A stretch of DNA of 64,000 nucleotides from Acaryochloris sp. CCMEE 5410. Lineage in GTDB: Bacteria; Cyanobacteriota; Cyanobacteriia; Thermosynechococcales; Thermosynechococcaceae. Below are positions 32,578 through 41,583 of this stretch, in pieces. The notes beneath the pieces are model-generated. The model did no database searches and was not told the origin of the DNA. It saw only the letters and a list, made by a program, of their open reading frames with translations. Within the stretch, counting starts at the first letter, position 1. The number at the start of each line of letters is the position of its first letter. The stretch spans positions 56,101 to 120,100 of the forward strand of contig NZ_AFEJ02000004.1 of assembly GCF_000238775.2 (NCBI RefSeq). The letters run 5' to 3'. Position numbers and translations under genes: made by a program.

Positions 32578-32901
32578 CTATGCTTCTATGTTTGAGGTTA
32601 TAAGTTTTTGAGGTGCTAGTTGGTAGCCAAGAGCATGCAAGATAGCATTAACGCTTTCGAATTTGGGGTTACCTTGTTCTGAGAGAGCTTTTTGCAGCCC
32701 CTTTCTTGTCATTCCGGCTGCAATAGCAGTTGCTGTGATACCTTGTGCGCGGGCTATAGTGCGTAGAGAAGCGAGAAGCGCGCCAATATTATCATCTTTG
32801 GCATATTCCTCGAAAATGATAGATATGTACTCTTCGATTTCCTCAGGATGTTGCCGAAAGTAGTCTTCCTCGATCTGATCAAGCGTTCTGAGTTGACGCA
32901 T
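32578..32901 (-). CDS. HTH antitoxin of an addiction module (HigA/antidote type)
   Basis: A 107-residue protein with an XRE-like HTH: LLASLRTIARAQGITATAIA followed by AGMTRKGLQKALSEQGNP and VNAILHALGYQL. The wording is typical of the putative addiction module antidote family. It overlaps the end of the upstream toxin gene by 23 bases, the usual toxin-first order of HigBA-like modules. It probably neutralises the toxin and represses the operon through the palindrome at 33263. Confidence 0.85.
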   Translation of the reverse strand: MRQLRTLDQIEEDYFRQHPEEIEEYISIIFEEYAKDDNIGALLASLRTIARAQGITATAIAAGMTRKGLQKALSEQGNPKFESVNAILHALGYQLAPQKLITSNIEA

Positions 32902-33232
32902 TGCTTAAATAGTCTCTCCAATAAGTCTTTGCTGTTTCAATATCTTGGTTTTGGGTGCTCTTATCTCCACCGCAAAGGATGATCACAATTGTGCTTCCGT
33001 CCTCACCGAAATAAACTCTGTATCCTGGACCGAAAAAGAGCCGTAACTCATAGACACCATCTCCTAAGGGTTTGCAGTCACCAAAGTTTCCCTGCTCAAG
33101 GCGGCGAAGACGGGCAAAAATGCGCTTTTGTCCCACTGTATCTCGTAACTTTGTGAGCCATAGAGTAAACGGCTCATTACCATCAGCATTTGCATAGATA
33201 AGAACTTGTTTAGATTGGTCTGTTGGTGCCAA
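32879..33232 (-). CDS. RelE/HigB-like toxin of an addiction module
   Basis: A 117-residue protein of the addiction module killer family: EPFTLWLTKLRDTVGQKRIF, RRLEQGNFGDCKPLGDGVYE, then LRLFFGPGYRVYFGED and VIILCGGDKSTQNQDIETAK. Such toxins are ribosome-dependent mRNA endonucleases. The start appears to be TTG at 33232. Downstream it overlaps the antitoxin gene, and upstream lies a perfect 18-base palindrome. Together they make a complete module that could stabilise the plasmid or adjoining transposon. Confidence 0.85.
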   Translation of the reverse strand: MAPTDQSKQVLIYANADGNEPFTLWLTKLRDTVGQKRIFARLRRLEQGNFGDCKPLGDGVYELRLFFGPGYRVYFGEDGSTIVIILCGGDKSTQNQDIETAKTYWRDYLSNASTQNA

Positions 33233-33262
33233 GACAGGATTCTCTAACTCAGGTGTATCATA

Positions 33263-33280
33263 TGCGTACTATAGTACGCA
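33263..33280. promoter_or_regulatory. Operator palindrome of the toxin-antitoxin operon
   Basis: TGCGTACTATAGTACGCA is a perfect 18-base palindrome whose centre is ~40 bases upstream of the toxin start. TA modules of this class are normally repressed by the HTH antitoxin dimer binding such a site over the promoter. Confidence 0.7.
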
Positions 33281-33445
33281 ATTAAGCTTTGGAAAATCCT
33301 AGTGATGGTGATGTTAAGCGAGAAGAGGTCATTAAGAAATTGGTATTATATATAGCTAAAATCTAGAACCTTTGTATAGAAAGGGTTTTACGGTGAATAC
33401 ATGTGTTCACCGTGGCCTGCTATCAGCTCAATAGTGAGAAAAAGT

Positions 33446-33507
33446 GCCTATCATTTACTGTTCCGTTCTGCTCCACTTCGTTTCGCAGGGAACAGTAAAT
33501 GATAGGC
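33446..33507. repeat. Perfect 19-bp inverted repeat beside tnpC
   Basis: GCCTATCATTTACTGTTCC (33446-33464) is repeated in inverse orientation at 33489-33507 with a 24-base spacer, seven bases beyond the tnpC stop. There is no T-run, so it may be a transposon-end or recombinase site instead of a terminator. The rest of 33281-33445 shows no gene. Confidence 0.6.
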
Positions 33508-33514
33508 GTTAAAT

Positions 33515-34201
33515 TTAGAATTCTACCTTCGACCAATCTGATAGAGGAGGCTCTTGCTTCTTATCGTTAGCAATCTTTTGAGAGTTTTTAGAACACTCTG
33601 CTGACTCAAGCTGCATCAACTTCTTGAACAAATGCTGATTCTGCTTTTTGAGTTGGACTATTTCTGCATCAAGGGCTTCCATAGCAATCAGTTGGGCTTG
33701 CATCTCCCTGATTTTGTTGTGTAATTGCTGGTTCTTGTGGCTCCAAACCTGATTATCCTGGAGTGATTGATTCAGCTTGAGCTTTAACTCTTCAGTCTCC
33801 TGAGTGAGCTGCTGATTTTCTGCTGCTAGTGCCTCTGGAGCAGCTTGATACGCAAGACCATAGGCAACCTCAATCCGTTTTAGGAGCACTGTATTCTCCT
33901 GGTTGGTCTGTTGGACTTGCTGGCGTAGGGTGCGGATCATGGCATCTTTAGATGAGTCAGAAGCTTTAATTGGTGGGGAATCTGAAGAGGTTTGCTGTTC
34001 TCTTAAATGCAGGATACGTTCCTTGAGATCTGGTTGTTTGTATAGCCAGGAGCGGCTTACCCCTGCAGCCTTAGCAACAGACTCAAAATTGATCGGTAAC
34101 TGCTGTCGTGACAGTTGCTTAATCGCTCGCTCAACCTTGGCAAAAGCATCAAGTCGTTTTTGCTGATTTGTTTGCTGTAACCCTTTGGTATTGCGGTTCA
34201 T
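33515..34201 (-). CDS. tnpC: TnpC-like protein (DUF6262) of a Tn554-type transposon
   Basis: A 228-residue protein. The N-terminal ~75 residues contain a DNA-binding HTH (PINFESVAKAAGVSRSWLYK) typical of the DUF6262/Tn554 TnpC family. The remainder is a long coiled coil (about residues 85-205, RTLRQQVQQTNQENTVLLKR). Tn554 TnpC is ~125 residues, so the coiled coil is an extension. It is the third gene of the tnpA-tnpB-tnpC set, with its start overlapping the tnpB stop by four bases (ATGA). TnpC is an accessory factor influencing orientation and frequency of transposition in Tn554. Confidence 0.75.
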   Translation of the reverse strand: MNRNTKGLQQTNQQKRLDAFAKVERAIKQLSRQQLPINFESVAKAAGVSRSWLYKQPDLKERILHLREQQTSSDSPPIKASDSSKDAMIRTLRQQVQQTNQENTVLLKRIEVAYGLAYQAAPEALAAENQQLTQETEELKLKLNQSLQDNQVWSHKNQQLHNKIREMQAQLIAMEALDAEIVQLKKQNQHLFKKLMQLESAECSKNSQKIANDKKQEPPLSDWSKVEF

Positions 34202-35639
34202 GCATCCCCCTCCAAAGCTTGAATGATGGTGCGTAAATTCTCAGCGATCTGTTGATTCATTTCGGCCTGGCGGGTCCATCCATTGGTATGGGCCTTGGCA
34301 ATAAACTGTTCAGCCTGTTCGAGATGGGTGCGATGTTGTTCGAGGAAAGCCGCAGTGGTGCGGAAATGGGCACAAGTCAGGCAAGCATTGGCATGGGGGC
34401 AAGCTTGCGCAGGTGCAGGCAAAGCACAGGAGCCATTGGGGAGAGCTTGGGCCAAAATGTTGTGTTTGAGCCACTGCAAATCGACACCATCGAGCTGAGG
34501 ACAATTGGGTTCAACGATCCTTCCTATGACATCAACCGTATTGCGATAGAACTTCGCAAATTCCTGTTTGAGCGTCTGATCATGGAGATGGGCATACACC
34601 CCAGTCATATCAGGAGACTTATGGCCCAAGTATTTTTGGACAATATGTTGGGGGACACCCTGATTAATTTGAGCCGTACCCACGGTATGCCGGAATTGAT
34701 GGGTCTGAAAATGCCAGCGTTTACCGGCAGCATTGCAGATATTTTTTTCACGAGCGAGAGTATTGAGGGCTTTAGCCAAAATCATTCCTAAAGGGGGCTT
34801 GGCAACGGGTCGGAAAAAGCCATCAATCAGGCGACATTTTTTAGAACGAGGGGCTGCTTGATTGGAACAAAACAGATAGTGATATTGGGTCCCCAGGTGT
34901 TCTCTGATAAAGCCTTGTTGAGTCAGAATGACGGTTGCTAGAGCATTAGAAATGGGTTTGTGCTGTTCTTCATGCATTTTGAAGTTGTTGTATTGCAACC
35001 ACCAATCCCCCTGACTGTCTTGCTCCAAGCAATCGAAGGGGAGCAGACACAGTTCAGAAATGCGTAGGCCTGTTTCCAACAGCATTTGAATCATGCTTCG
35101 GTAGTTGAGGGGCAGAAACTTCAGATTCTGCTTGAGTTGAGTCAGAACTTCTGGGGGAATGTAGCGAGGCAGAGTTTTTTTTGCTGAGGAAAGTCTTGTT
35201 GATAGATCAACGCTGGGGTGGCCAGGGATAACCACTGATTCTGAGCACTCAGTTGCAGAAAAGATTTGAGGCCACCAATAGCCATAGCCCTACTGCCATT
35301 GGCCAACTTTCGACGACTCAAGAACCCGAGATATTCAACAACCAAGGCGCGATCAATATCTTCAGGCTGTAGTTGTGGATGGTATTGATTGAGAAAGCGA
35401 GCGAAGCTCTTGAGGGAAGTGAGACGAGCCAAAGCAGACCCTGGCCTTAGTGTGGCTAAGCTGTAACGGATATATTGCTTAGCCGCCCGTCGTAGCCACA
35501 AGGGTTCAATCGTACTGAAGTTAAAAGAGCGCCCTCCAGTGGTTTGAAGCGGAGGAATCCCCAGATTTTCGAATGCCCAAATATCCTTGTCATATTCAGC
35601 ATCAAAGTTAGTTTGTGTAGTGATTTTATCTGGAATCAT
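34198..35639 (-). CDS. tnpB: TnpB-like tyrosine recombinase of a Tn554-type transposon, split by a frameshift at an A8 run
   Basis: The N-terminal part (35639-35142, with SAM-like core-binding residues LRPGSALARLTSLKSFARFL) and the catalytic part (34198 to ~35190) lie in different frames. They join at eight consecutive A's (T's at 35175-35182 on the plus strand). A -1 shift there joins DFPQQKK to TLPRYIPPEVL. Catalytic residues are intact: Arg in ETGLRISELCLLP, HxxR in HQFRHTVGTAQI, His in LGHKSPDMTGVYAHL and the nucleophile Tyr. A Cys/His cluster (ACPHANACLTCAHF) follows. Genuine frameshift mutation, programmed slippage or a sequencing error are all possible. The first codons overlap the tnpA stop. 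Confidence 0.8.
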
Positions 35640-36721
35640 TTTGCTTGCTCCTGTTGCTCTAAGTACTGCTGATAGGCTTTTTTAAGGTCAGCATCATCCA
35701 AGTGAATGTAGGTGTTAGCTGTGGTTTGTATACTGGTATGGCCTAATCGTTTCTGAACGAGGGACAGATCCCAGCCATTGCGAATAAGTTCAGTGGCGTG
35801 AGTGTGACGAAATAGATGGGCATAGACATGGATACCTGTCTTCTTTCTCAGTCGCCGCATTAGATCCACAGCCGTTGAGTAGGTCATGGGTTGACCGATG
35901 CGCCCCTTCCAAATGTTGATAAACACATAGTCCGAATCGACCTCAGGGTACTCTGTGCTCAAATACTGGGCATAGAGTTGCATCAACTGCTTAGAGACAT
36001 GGATGGTGTAAGACTGGAGAGTCTTAGCCCGAACCCCATTGGTGTTATCGCGACGAGGGACAATCACAATTTCGTTATCCCAAGAACGGATATCCGTGTG
36101 GCGTAGCCCTAAAGCTTGGCCGATCCGCATCCCTGTTTCATAGAGCAGAGCAATGAGGAACTGATCTCGCCCACATTGGCAGCTAGCAACCAGCTGCTTG
36201 ATCTGATCTGGTGTCAATATTCTCGGCAAGTAGTTGGGGTCCTTGAGCTTGAGCAATCTTCGCTTCACTAGCTTGTCTTGCTTGAGATGATGCAAGAAGG
36301 GTTTGTACTGCTGATCTGGTTGAAATTGGAGTCGATGGAGTTTGAGATTATCTATTCTGGCGACTCGTTCTTGGTACTCGTAGAACCCACAGACCGCTGA
36401 TAGGATTGTGTTGATAGTTCGCTCGGAACGTCTAGCCGACTGCTGTTGTAAGGGAATGACCTTGATGTGAGGCCATCGGAGCCACCGAATAAAATCAGCC
36501 AGATGCTCTAAGGTCAGACGTTGCCAATCTAACTGCACTTGCTGCAGGAACTCCCAAAACAACTTGAGATGAGTGGCGTAGTTGTGAATGGTATTAGGGG
36601 AGTATTCCAGATTCTGCAGATAGTGCAGATAGGACTGAATGGGCCGAATAGGTAAATGATCTTGATCCAGGACGATCCAAGTGAGGGAATCGCCCGGTAA
36701 TCGAATGCGTTGAACCTTCAT
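35636..36721 (-). CDS. tnpA: TnpA-like tyrosine recombinase of a Tn554-type transposon
   Basis: A 361-residue integrase, matching the length I recall for Tn554 TnpA. The core-binding domain spans residues ~25-115 (LHYLQNLEYSPNTIHNYATH). The catalytic domain has Arg in ETGMRIGQALGLRH, HxxR in AHLFRHTHATELIRN, His in RLGHTSIQTT and the nucleophile Tyr in NTYIHL. It is the first gene of a tightly overlapping three-gene minus-strand set with tnpB and tnpC. An inverted repeat lies 26 bases upstream of the start. Confidence 0.9.
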   Translation of the reverse strand: MKVQRIRLPGDSLTWIVLDQDHLPIRPIQSYLHYLQNLEYSPNTIHNYATHLKLFWEFLQQVQLDWQRLTLEHLADFIRWLRWPHIKVIPLQQQSARRSERTINTILSAVCGFYEYQERVARIDNLKLHRLQFQPDQQYKPFLHHLKQDKLVKRRLLKLKDPNYLPRILTPDQIKQLVASCQCGRDQFLIALLYETGMRIGQALGLRHTDIRSWDNEIVIVPRRDNTNGVRAKTLQSYTIHVSKQLMQLYAQYLSTEYPEVDSDYVFINIWKGRIGQPMTYSTAVDLMRRLRKKTGIHVYAHLFRHTHATELIRNGWDLSLVQKRLGHTSIQTTANTYIHLDDADLKKAYQQYLEQQEQAK

Positions 36722-36747
36722 AGAGAGAGTCCGCTAACTACTCTCTG

Positions 36748-36787
36748 TACGGTAAAGACAGATGCTTATAGATGTGTCTTTACCGTA
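36748..36787 (-). promoter_or_regulatory. Inverted repeat upstream of tnpA
   Basis: TACGGTAAAGACA (36748-36760) and TGTCTTTACCGTA (36775-36787) are perfect 13-bp arms with a 14-base spacer just upstream of the tnpA ATG. It is a candidate operator or recombinase-binding site. Confidence 0.55.
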
Positions 36788-36926
36788 TGAAAACGGCCTA
36801 TTTTGCCAACGGCGTAGACAGTGAAGACAGTCAAAATCCGACTACATATAATTGGTAAAAGTTAATCATTGAGCGAGTACCATCTAGGTCATTTGTATAG
36901 ACGTAAGTGGGGTGTGAGTAGTATTC

Positions 36927-37129
36927 GAACAGGAATGTACGCTAAGCACCTAAATTTTCTGTACCAATTAAACCTCTCCGGCAGAAGGGGGCTGAAACCC
37001 TTGATATTCCGTTCCCTTTTTCTGTACCAATTAACCTAAAGTCTAAATGGTACAGTTTCTAGAGTAAAAAATACGGCCTCTGAAATCTACTCTATATAAA
37101 GCTTTCAGCCTTAGCGTACGTTCCTGTTC
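36927..37129. repeat. Long inverted repeat with internal CTGTACCAATTAA direct repeats
   Basis: GAACAGGAATGTACGCTAAG (36927-36946) is mirrored at 37110-37129 with one mismatch. Between the arms CTGTACCAATTAA occurs at 36959 and 37022, and its inverse core TGGTACAG at 37048. This patterned 200-base block sits in the 1.3-kb gene-free region 36722-38030 beside the Tn554-like genes. It could be a transposon terminus, a resolution site or another MITE. The rest of that region has no supported gene. Confidence 0.55.
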
Positions 37130-37745
37130 CATTGCTACTCAAGGGCCGTTCACCACTATCAAAAAGTTGAGTCCAATAATTCTCCCAGTTCGTTTGATAG
37201 GTGCTGGTCATAGTTTTCCCTAGGAAGAATATCTACATCACTAGTTGGGTGATTCAGCTTGCTTAAGTCGTTGATTATTGCTATTTGAATCTCTGTCTGA
37301 TGGACCCACTTTGCTACCTAAAGGTATATTGGCCTTCATGGGATATTAAGCTTTACTCTGACCAGGTTATCGGGTCTTGTAACTACCTTTAATTTACCAC
37401 GGTAGATAAATGTAGCAGAGTTACTTTATCACCTCGAACTGAAGTCACAGAGCTATGCAAGCTTCCGTATTCTTTCCTGTGTTAAAATTTCAAACTGATT
37501 GTGAACAGCAATCATGTCAGGGCAACCTATGTCACCACAGATTGCCCTTTTCCATAATCTGAAACTATCAAAATACCCCATTCCCTGTTTGATGCAATTG
37601 AGTCTGAGCAAACTTAAGTGAAAAGGCTCCAAACTCTTTCACCAGCTTTGTCACTATTCAACTTGACCGGGGTATCCTCGCTTATAGAAGTGATGAGTAC
37701 AGATAACTTCTTTGGCTTCATCAACACATCAGCAAAATAGATCTC

Positions 37746-37778
37746 GACAGCTTATCGTTACCGAAGCTGTCTTTTTTT
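37746..37778 (+). terminator. Rho-independent terminator-like hairpin
   Basis: GACAGCTT and AAGCTGTC form a stem around TATCGTTACCG-like loop bases, followed by seven T's on the plus strand. No intact plus-strand gene lies upstream, so it may remain from a lost gene. Confidence 0.55.
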
Positions 37779-38030
37779 ATCTGAAGCTACCGTGACGTAC
37801 TCCAGGCAACCCTAGATTTCGCCAACTAGCAATCAGTGACATCATCCGGTAGGTCTGCCCAGAAAAACTCGAAGGCTTTTGTACATTGGTATTGCAAAAC
37901 AGAAGCTCGACCCGGACGTAAGCTAGGACATGCGACAATATTGTTATCCTCTGATGATCCGACCGTAGCCATAGATATTGCCCACAAACTTGAGGCCCGG
38001 TGATATGAGAGCTAAGTTTCAAAGAACTCT

Positions 38031-38942
38031 ATGAGCAGTCAGGCTGCCCGACTCTATATTTTGTTATCGATTGCTGCAGCCCTGATCACAATGGGTTTGA
38101 AGTTTGGAGCCTATCAGCTCACTTACTCCGTCGGGTTGTTTTCGGATGTGGCTGAGTCTAGCGTAAACCTAATTGCAGCGTTGGCTGCATTTGGGGCTTT
38201 AACTGTCGCAGCACAACCTCCAGATAAAGAACATACCTTTGGCCATTCAAAGGCCGAATATTTTTCCAGTGGTCTAGAAGGACTCCTGATTTTAGTGGCA
38301 GCTATCAGCATTGCGATTACTGCTATTCCTCGATTAATGGATCCTCAGCCTATTGTGGAGTTAGAGCTGGGACTAGGCTTATCAATCATTGCGTCACTGG
38401 TCAATGCTGGAGTGGCTTGGATTTTGCTGCGAGCAGGAAAACGGCTGCGCTCTATTACCCTCCGTGCTGATGCCCAGCACCTGTTAACAGATGTATGGAC
38501 TTCTGTGGGCGTTGTTGCAGGTTTGATAATTGTTAAACTCACGGGTTGGTTGATTCTCGATCCCATCATGGCTTTGCTGGTTGCAGTTCATATTGTTTGG
38601 GTAGCCATTAAGCTCATTCGGGAAACCATCGCAGGACTTATGGATAGTGCTCTGCCAGAGTCTGATCAAGCCGTTATTCGAGCCACCTTAACGGCCTACC
38701 AAGCCCAGGGAATTGTGTTTCATGCCCTCCGCACCCGAGTAGCTGGGGCTCGCAATTTTGTCTCCTTTCATGTTCTGGTGCCGGGAAATTGGACAGTCCA
38801 AAAGGGTCATGATTTATGCGATACCTTGGAGCAATCGATTATGACTGCTTTACCCGGTACTCATGTGATGACGCACTTAGAGCCGATAGAAGATCCGGTG
38901 TCATGGGAAGATGCTGAACTAGATCGGTCTCACCATCCCTAA
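38031..38942 (+). CDS. Cation diffusion facilitator (CDF) metal transporter
   Basis: A 303-residue inner-membrane transporter with six hydrophobic segments in the first ~205 residues and a soluble C-terminal domain (residues ~215-300). The metal-binding motifs are SVGLFSDVAESSVNLIAALA in TM2 (where the family has LLADALHS-like wording with Asp) and DAQHLLTDVWTSVGVV in TM5, matching the family HxxxD pattern. The loop HTFGHSKAEYFSSGLE is also typical. It would export Zn2+, Co2+ or Fe2+ by proton exchange. The closest gene of possible related role is the lipoprotein at 39392, in convergent orientation. Confidence 0.9.
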   Translation: MSSQAARLYILLSIAAALITMGLKFGAYQLTYSVGLFSDVAESSVNLIAALAAFGALTVAAQPPDKEHTFGHSKAEYFSSGLEGLLILVAAISIAITAIPRLMDPQPIVELELGLGLSIIASLVNAGVAWILLRAGKRLRSITLRADAQHLLTDVWTSVGVVAGLIIVKLTGWLILDPIMALLVAVHIVWVAIKLIRETIAGLMDSALPESDQAVIRATLTAYQAQGIVFHALRTRVAGARNFVSFHVLVPGNWTVQKGHDLCDTLEQSIMTALPGTHVMTHLEPIEDPVSWEDAELDRSHHP

Positions 38943-39058
38943 GTCAAATTCAAGATTGGTGGGTCCACTCTTCAGACCCTCGACCTGGCACCCTAAGTCT
39001 ATACTTCAATCTAGGCAACATAAATCTTTGTGGCAATACCTCCAGTTAAAAAGAAATA

Positions 39059-39082
39059 ACCCTGGCTAGGAGTAGCCAGGGT
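39059..39082 (-). terminator. Strong hairpin between the CDF and lipoprotein genes
   Basis: ACCCTGGCTA, four bases, then TAGCCAGGGT form a perfect 10-bp stem. Read on the minus strand it is followed by a T-rich tail (TTATTTCTTTTT), so it fits a terminator for transcripts from the minus-strand lipoprotein gene. It may also stop readthrough from the CDF gene. The remainder of 38943-39391 holds no gene. Confidence 0.6.
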
Positions 39083-39391
39083 GTGAAAGAGTAGTGGAGA
39101 TGGGGCGATAAACTCATTCTGTTAGAGCAATACATCTAAATAAAGCATTGATGCTTCAACACTAGATATTGCTTATCGTTCTTCGGTTAAAAGGCTACAT
39201 CTCAAAACAAGATTAAATTGTAAACTTGACTACATATCAGCAAGCTTCTAGCCAATACAGAAAAGAAGGCCAAGAAAAGCTAAGAAGATATGCCTCATTA
39301 AGCCCAATTACAAAGGATCTTCTTTCCAAGAAATCACCTTAGTCTGTGCCATCCATCCCAGCGGCCCAGTTCAGAATCTTTGCCCTGACCT

Positions 39392-40264
39392 CTATGACGT
39401 GACAACCTCTGATCGACAGTGGCCCTCGCCGACATGCCCAAGCCCGATCAATGCCTTCTCTAGTGTCTGGAACGCATCGGGAGACAGCTTTTGCTTCAGC
39501 GTGGACCAATCTGCTTTGAGCGTCTGCTCCTCAGCTAATGCGGCCAAGGGTGCAAACCCCAAAGCGTAGGCATTGAGGTCTTCATCAGCCGGGAGTTCTC
39601 CATTTCCAAAGATGTGATCGAAGTGGAAGGTGGCTTCTAGATTTGCCGTTTGTCCGGGTTCAACGACACCTTTGCGCTCGTCACCAACAAACTCACCACA
39701 AGTGTAGGCCAACTCGCGATCAATACTGAGCGTAAAATCAACGGTTTTGCCATCCTTGATTGCCTGCCCCACCAGCATCAGCACCTGCCCCGCCGCAGGC
39801 CCATCTTCAGCCGGAGTCATCTTCCAGGCTAGAGCATTGTAATGCCCTGCAGGTGCTTCTGTTTCGCTCACCGACACAGGAGCAGCGTTTTCATCTCCTG
39901 CAGCAAGATCCACTGTTTCAGCAGGCAGCGTTACTTCAGAGGTAGGCTGCAGCGGTGCTTCTGTATCGGGGTCAAAGGGGGGATTGGTTTGATAGGCTTT
40001 AATTTCAGACAAATGGGCGTAGACATGATCAAAGATGATCTGCCAACCATCCTTAGAGGTGAAGCCTTGGCGAACAAAGTCTTCACCATTGGCCGCTATC
40101 TGCAGCGTCCCGGACCCTGAAGCGGTAGCATCTGGAGAAGTGGCGGCGTCTAGAGAATGGGAATCTCCCGAGGCTTGACAGCCACCCAGCATTAGGGTGG
40201 TCGTCAGGGCAATGGTTCCCATCCGACGCAGAGAGCGGTAGAAGTGACCAACCTTATAAAACAC
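39392..40264 (-). CDS. Lipoprotein of unknown function
   Basis: A 290-residue protein with a lipoprotein signal (TIALTTTLMLGGCQASGDS; lipobox Cys in LGGC). A Ser/Ala/Thr-rich linker follows, then a beta-rich domain with DGWQIIFDHVYAHLSEIKAY, PAGHYNALAWKMTP and ATFHFDHIFGNGELP. The His-containing FHFDHIFG segment and the His/Cys near the end (GHVGEGHC) could bind metal, but that is speculation encouraged by the CDF transporter nearby. I do not recognise the family. Confidence 0.6.
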   Translation of the reverse strand: MFYKVGHFYRSLRRMGTIALTTTLMLGGCQASGDSHSLDAATSPDATASGSGTLQIAANGEDFVRQGFTSKDGWQIIFDHVYAHLSEIKAYQTNPPFDPDTEAPLQPTSEVTLPAETVDLAAGDENAAPVSVSETEAPAGHYNALAWKMTPAEDGPAAGQVLMLVGQAIKDGKTVDFTLSIDRELAYTCGEFVGDERKGVVEPGQTANLEATFHFDHIFGNGELPADEDLNAYALGFAPLAALAEEQTLKADWSTLKQKLSPDAFQTLEKALIGLGHVGEGHCRSEVVTS

Positions 40265-40609
40265 GATGAATCTCTCCTAAATAATAGAGGTGTGCCTCAA
40301 GTAACGGACCAGCACAAGCTGACCCGCTGTGGGCGGCAGGCTTTTGTGCGATCCAGATGTCTTATTGATGTTGTAGGGGTATACGCAAAGGAGTTCGAGT
40401 TGGATCTCTTTTTGTTGGAAATTGAACCTGAGCAGGGTTGGTCAAACGATCTCAGAGACTTGGCGAGTCAGTCTTGGGTAATTGACGCGGATGGTAATTT
40501 TGAGGAGTTGGGGGCTGTGTTTACAGCTTGTTAGTGGTTGACTAATAAAAGTTCTAGGAAAAGAAAATGAGAGCTATCCCAGAAAACCTAAACTGAAAAT
40601 CGCTAATTA

Positions 40610-40867
40610 TCAGTTAAAGTGACTGGAAAATGCTTTGTGATTATGTATCTTGGGATTAATTTCAGTAGGAATTCCACTCGGCTGAAGATTATCGGTTTCT
40701 GAATGACATGCGTTCCAAGCCTCATACATCCCTTTTACCGCTACTTCTATGGGGACTTCGCTGAGAATTTCATGTTGATGAAATTTGAGGCATATTAGTA
40801 ACTGATTCCGCAGTCTATTCTTCTCAGTTAATATATCTTTTTCCAGAGAATTTCTGTTTAAATGCAT
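40610..40867 (-). CDS. Small protein, paralogue of the one at 41178
   Basis: From the ATG at 40867 this gives 85 residues. The central segment NQLLICLKFHQHEILSEVPI, then EVAVKGMYEAWNACHSE aligns with QLTIALKFHHSQTLEKLPKE and VAIQVMEDVWDSCHPE of the next gene, which is equally long. The surrounding residues differ, so this is an old duplication. No membrane or HTH signature is seen. Function unknown. Confidence 0.5.
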   Translation of the reverse strand: MHLNRNSLEKDILTEKNRLRNQLLICLKFHQHEILSEVPIEVAVKGMYEAWNACHSETDNLQPSGIPTEINPKIHNHKAFSSHFN

Positions 40868-41177
40868 GATGCCCCTCACTCTCACATTTATATTTGATAG
40901 CGATAGGATACTAGAGATTTCTCTCAATTTCAGTATCCATCAATCAAAATTTCAAAGCATAAGATTCTGTACAGAATTAAAAAAGATATGGAGCAAATAA
41001 ATTCACTCATTCGTGTGATAGAGCCCAACCATAGCCACTAAGCAAATAATCTCTAAAGTCACACAGTCTAAACCACTAAGTGGAGTGGGGATTAGACAAT
41101 TTTTTACTCAGGAAGAGAAGGGAAGAAGCACTCCCTTTCAATCTAAGTTGTCACTATGAAGCGTCTATCACTATTAC

Positions 41178-41423
41178 CTACAGAAATATTGTTCCTACCT
41201 TTGTGAGGGGCACCTCATCATATACATCAGAAGCTTGTTTATTAGTCGCTGCTTCTGGGTGGCAAGAATCCCAAACATCCTCCATCACTTGGATCGCAAC
41301 TTCCTTTGGTAATTTCTCAAGGGTCTGACTGTGGTGAAACTTTAATGCAATCGTCAACTGTTTTTGCAATACAGAGACTTCCTTGGATAAATCGGTGGGA
41401 GAGAAAATTACTTTGTCAGACAT
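41178..41423 (-). CDS. Small protein, paralogue of the one at 40610
   Basis: An 81-residue protein from ATG 41423 (a TTG three codons earlier is possible). It has a helix VSVLQKQLTIALKFHHSQTL, then LPKEVAIQVMEDVWDSCHPE. It shares this helical core with the product at 40610 in the same orientation about 300 bases away. The pair lies upstream of the divergent cyAbrB-type gene. Function unknown. Confidence 0.5.
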   Translation of the reverse strand: MSDKVIFSPTDLSKEVSVLQKQLTIALKFHHSQTLEKLPKEVAIQVMEDVWDSCHPEAATNKQASDVYDEVPLTKVGTIFL

Positions 41424-41583
41424 ACTGAACAACCCTGATCAACACCATAGTTTTATTTTCACCAGAGAATTATTGGTCGTTTAACAAGCCTACATTTTGC
41501 AGAGCGAAATTAGTATAATTTCACTATTTGTATTCTTTGTTATTCTGTATTTTTCGTAACATATCAACTCCCTATTAAACTCA

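Noticed and set aside
37777..38022. 81-residue minus-strand frame upstream of the CDF gene
   Set aside because: No ribosome site, irregular composition and no recognisable motif. It lies in a gene-free region next to a terminator-like hairpin.
40244..40534. 96-residue plus-strand frame overlapping the start of the lipoprotein gene
   Set aside because: The first third is antisense to the lipoprotein signal peptide. The rest (EFELDLFLLEIEPEQGW) could be a gene relic, but there is no start or family support.
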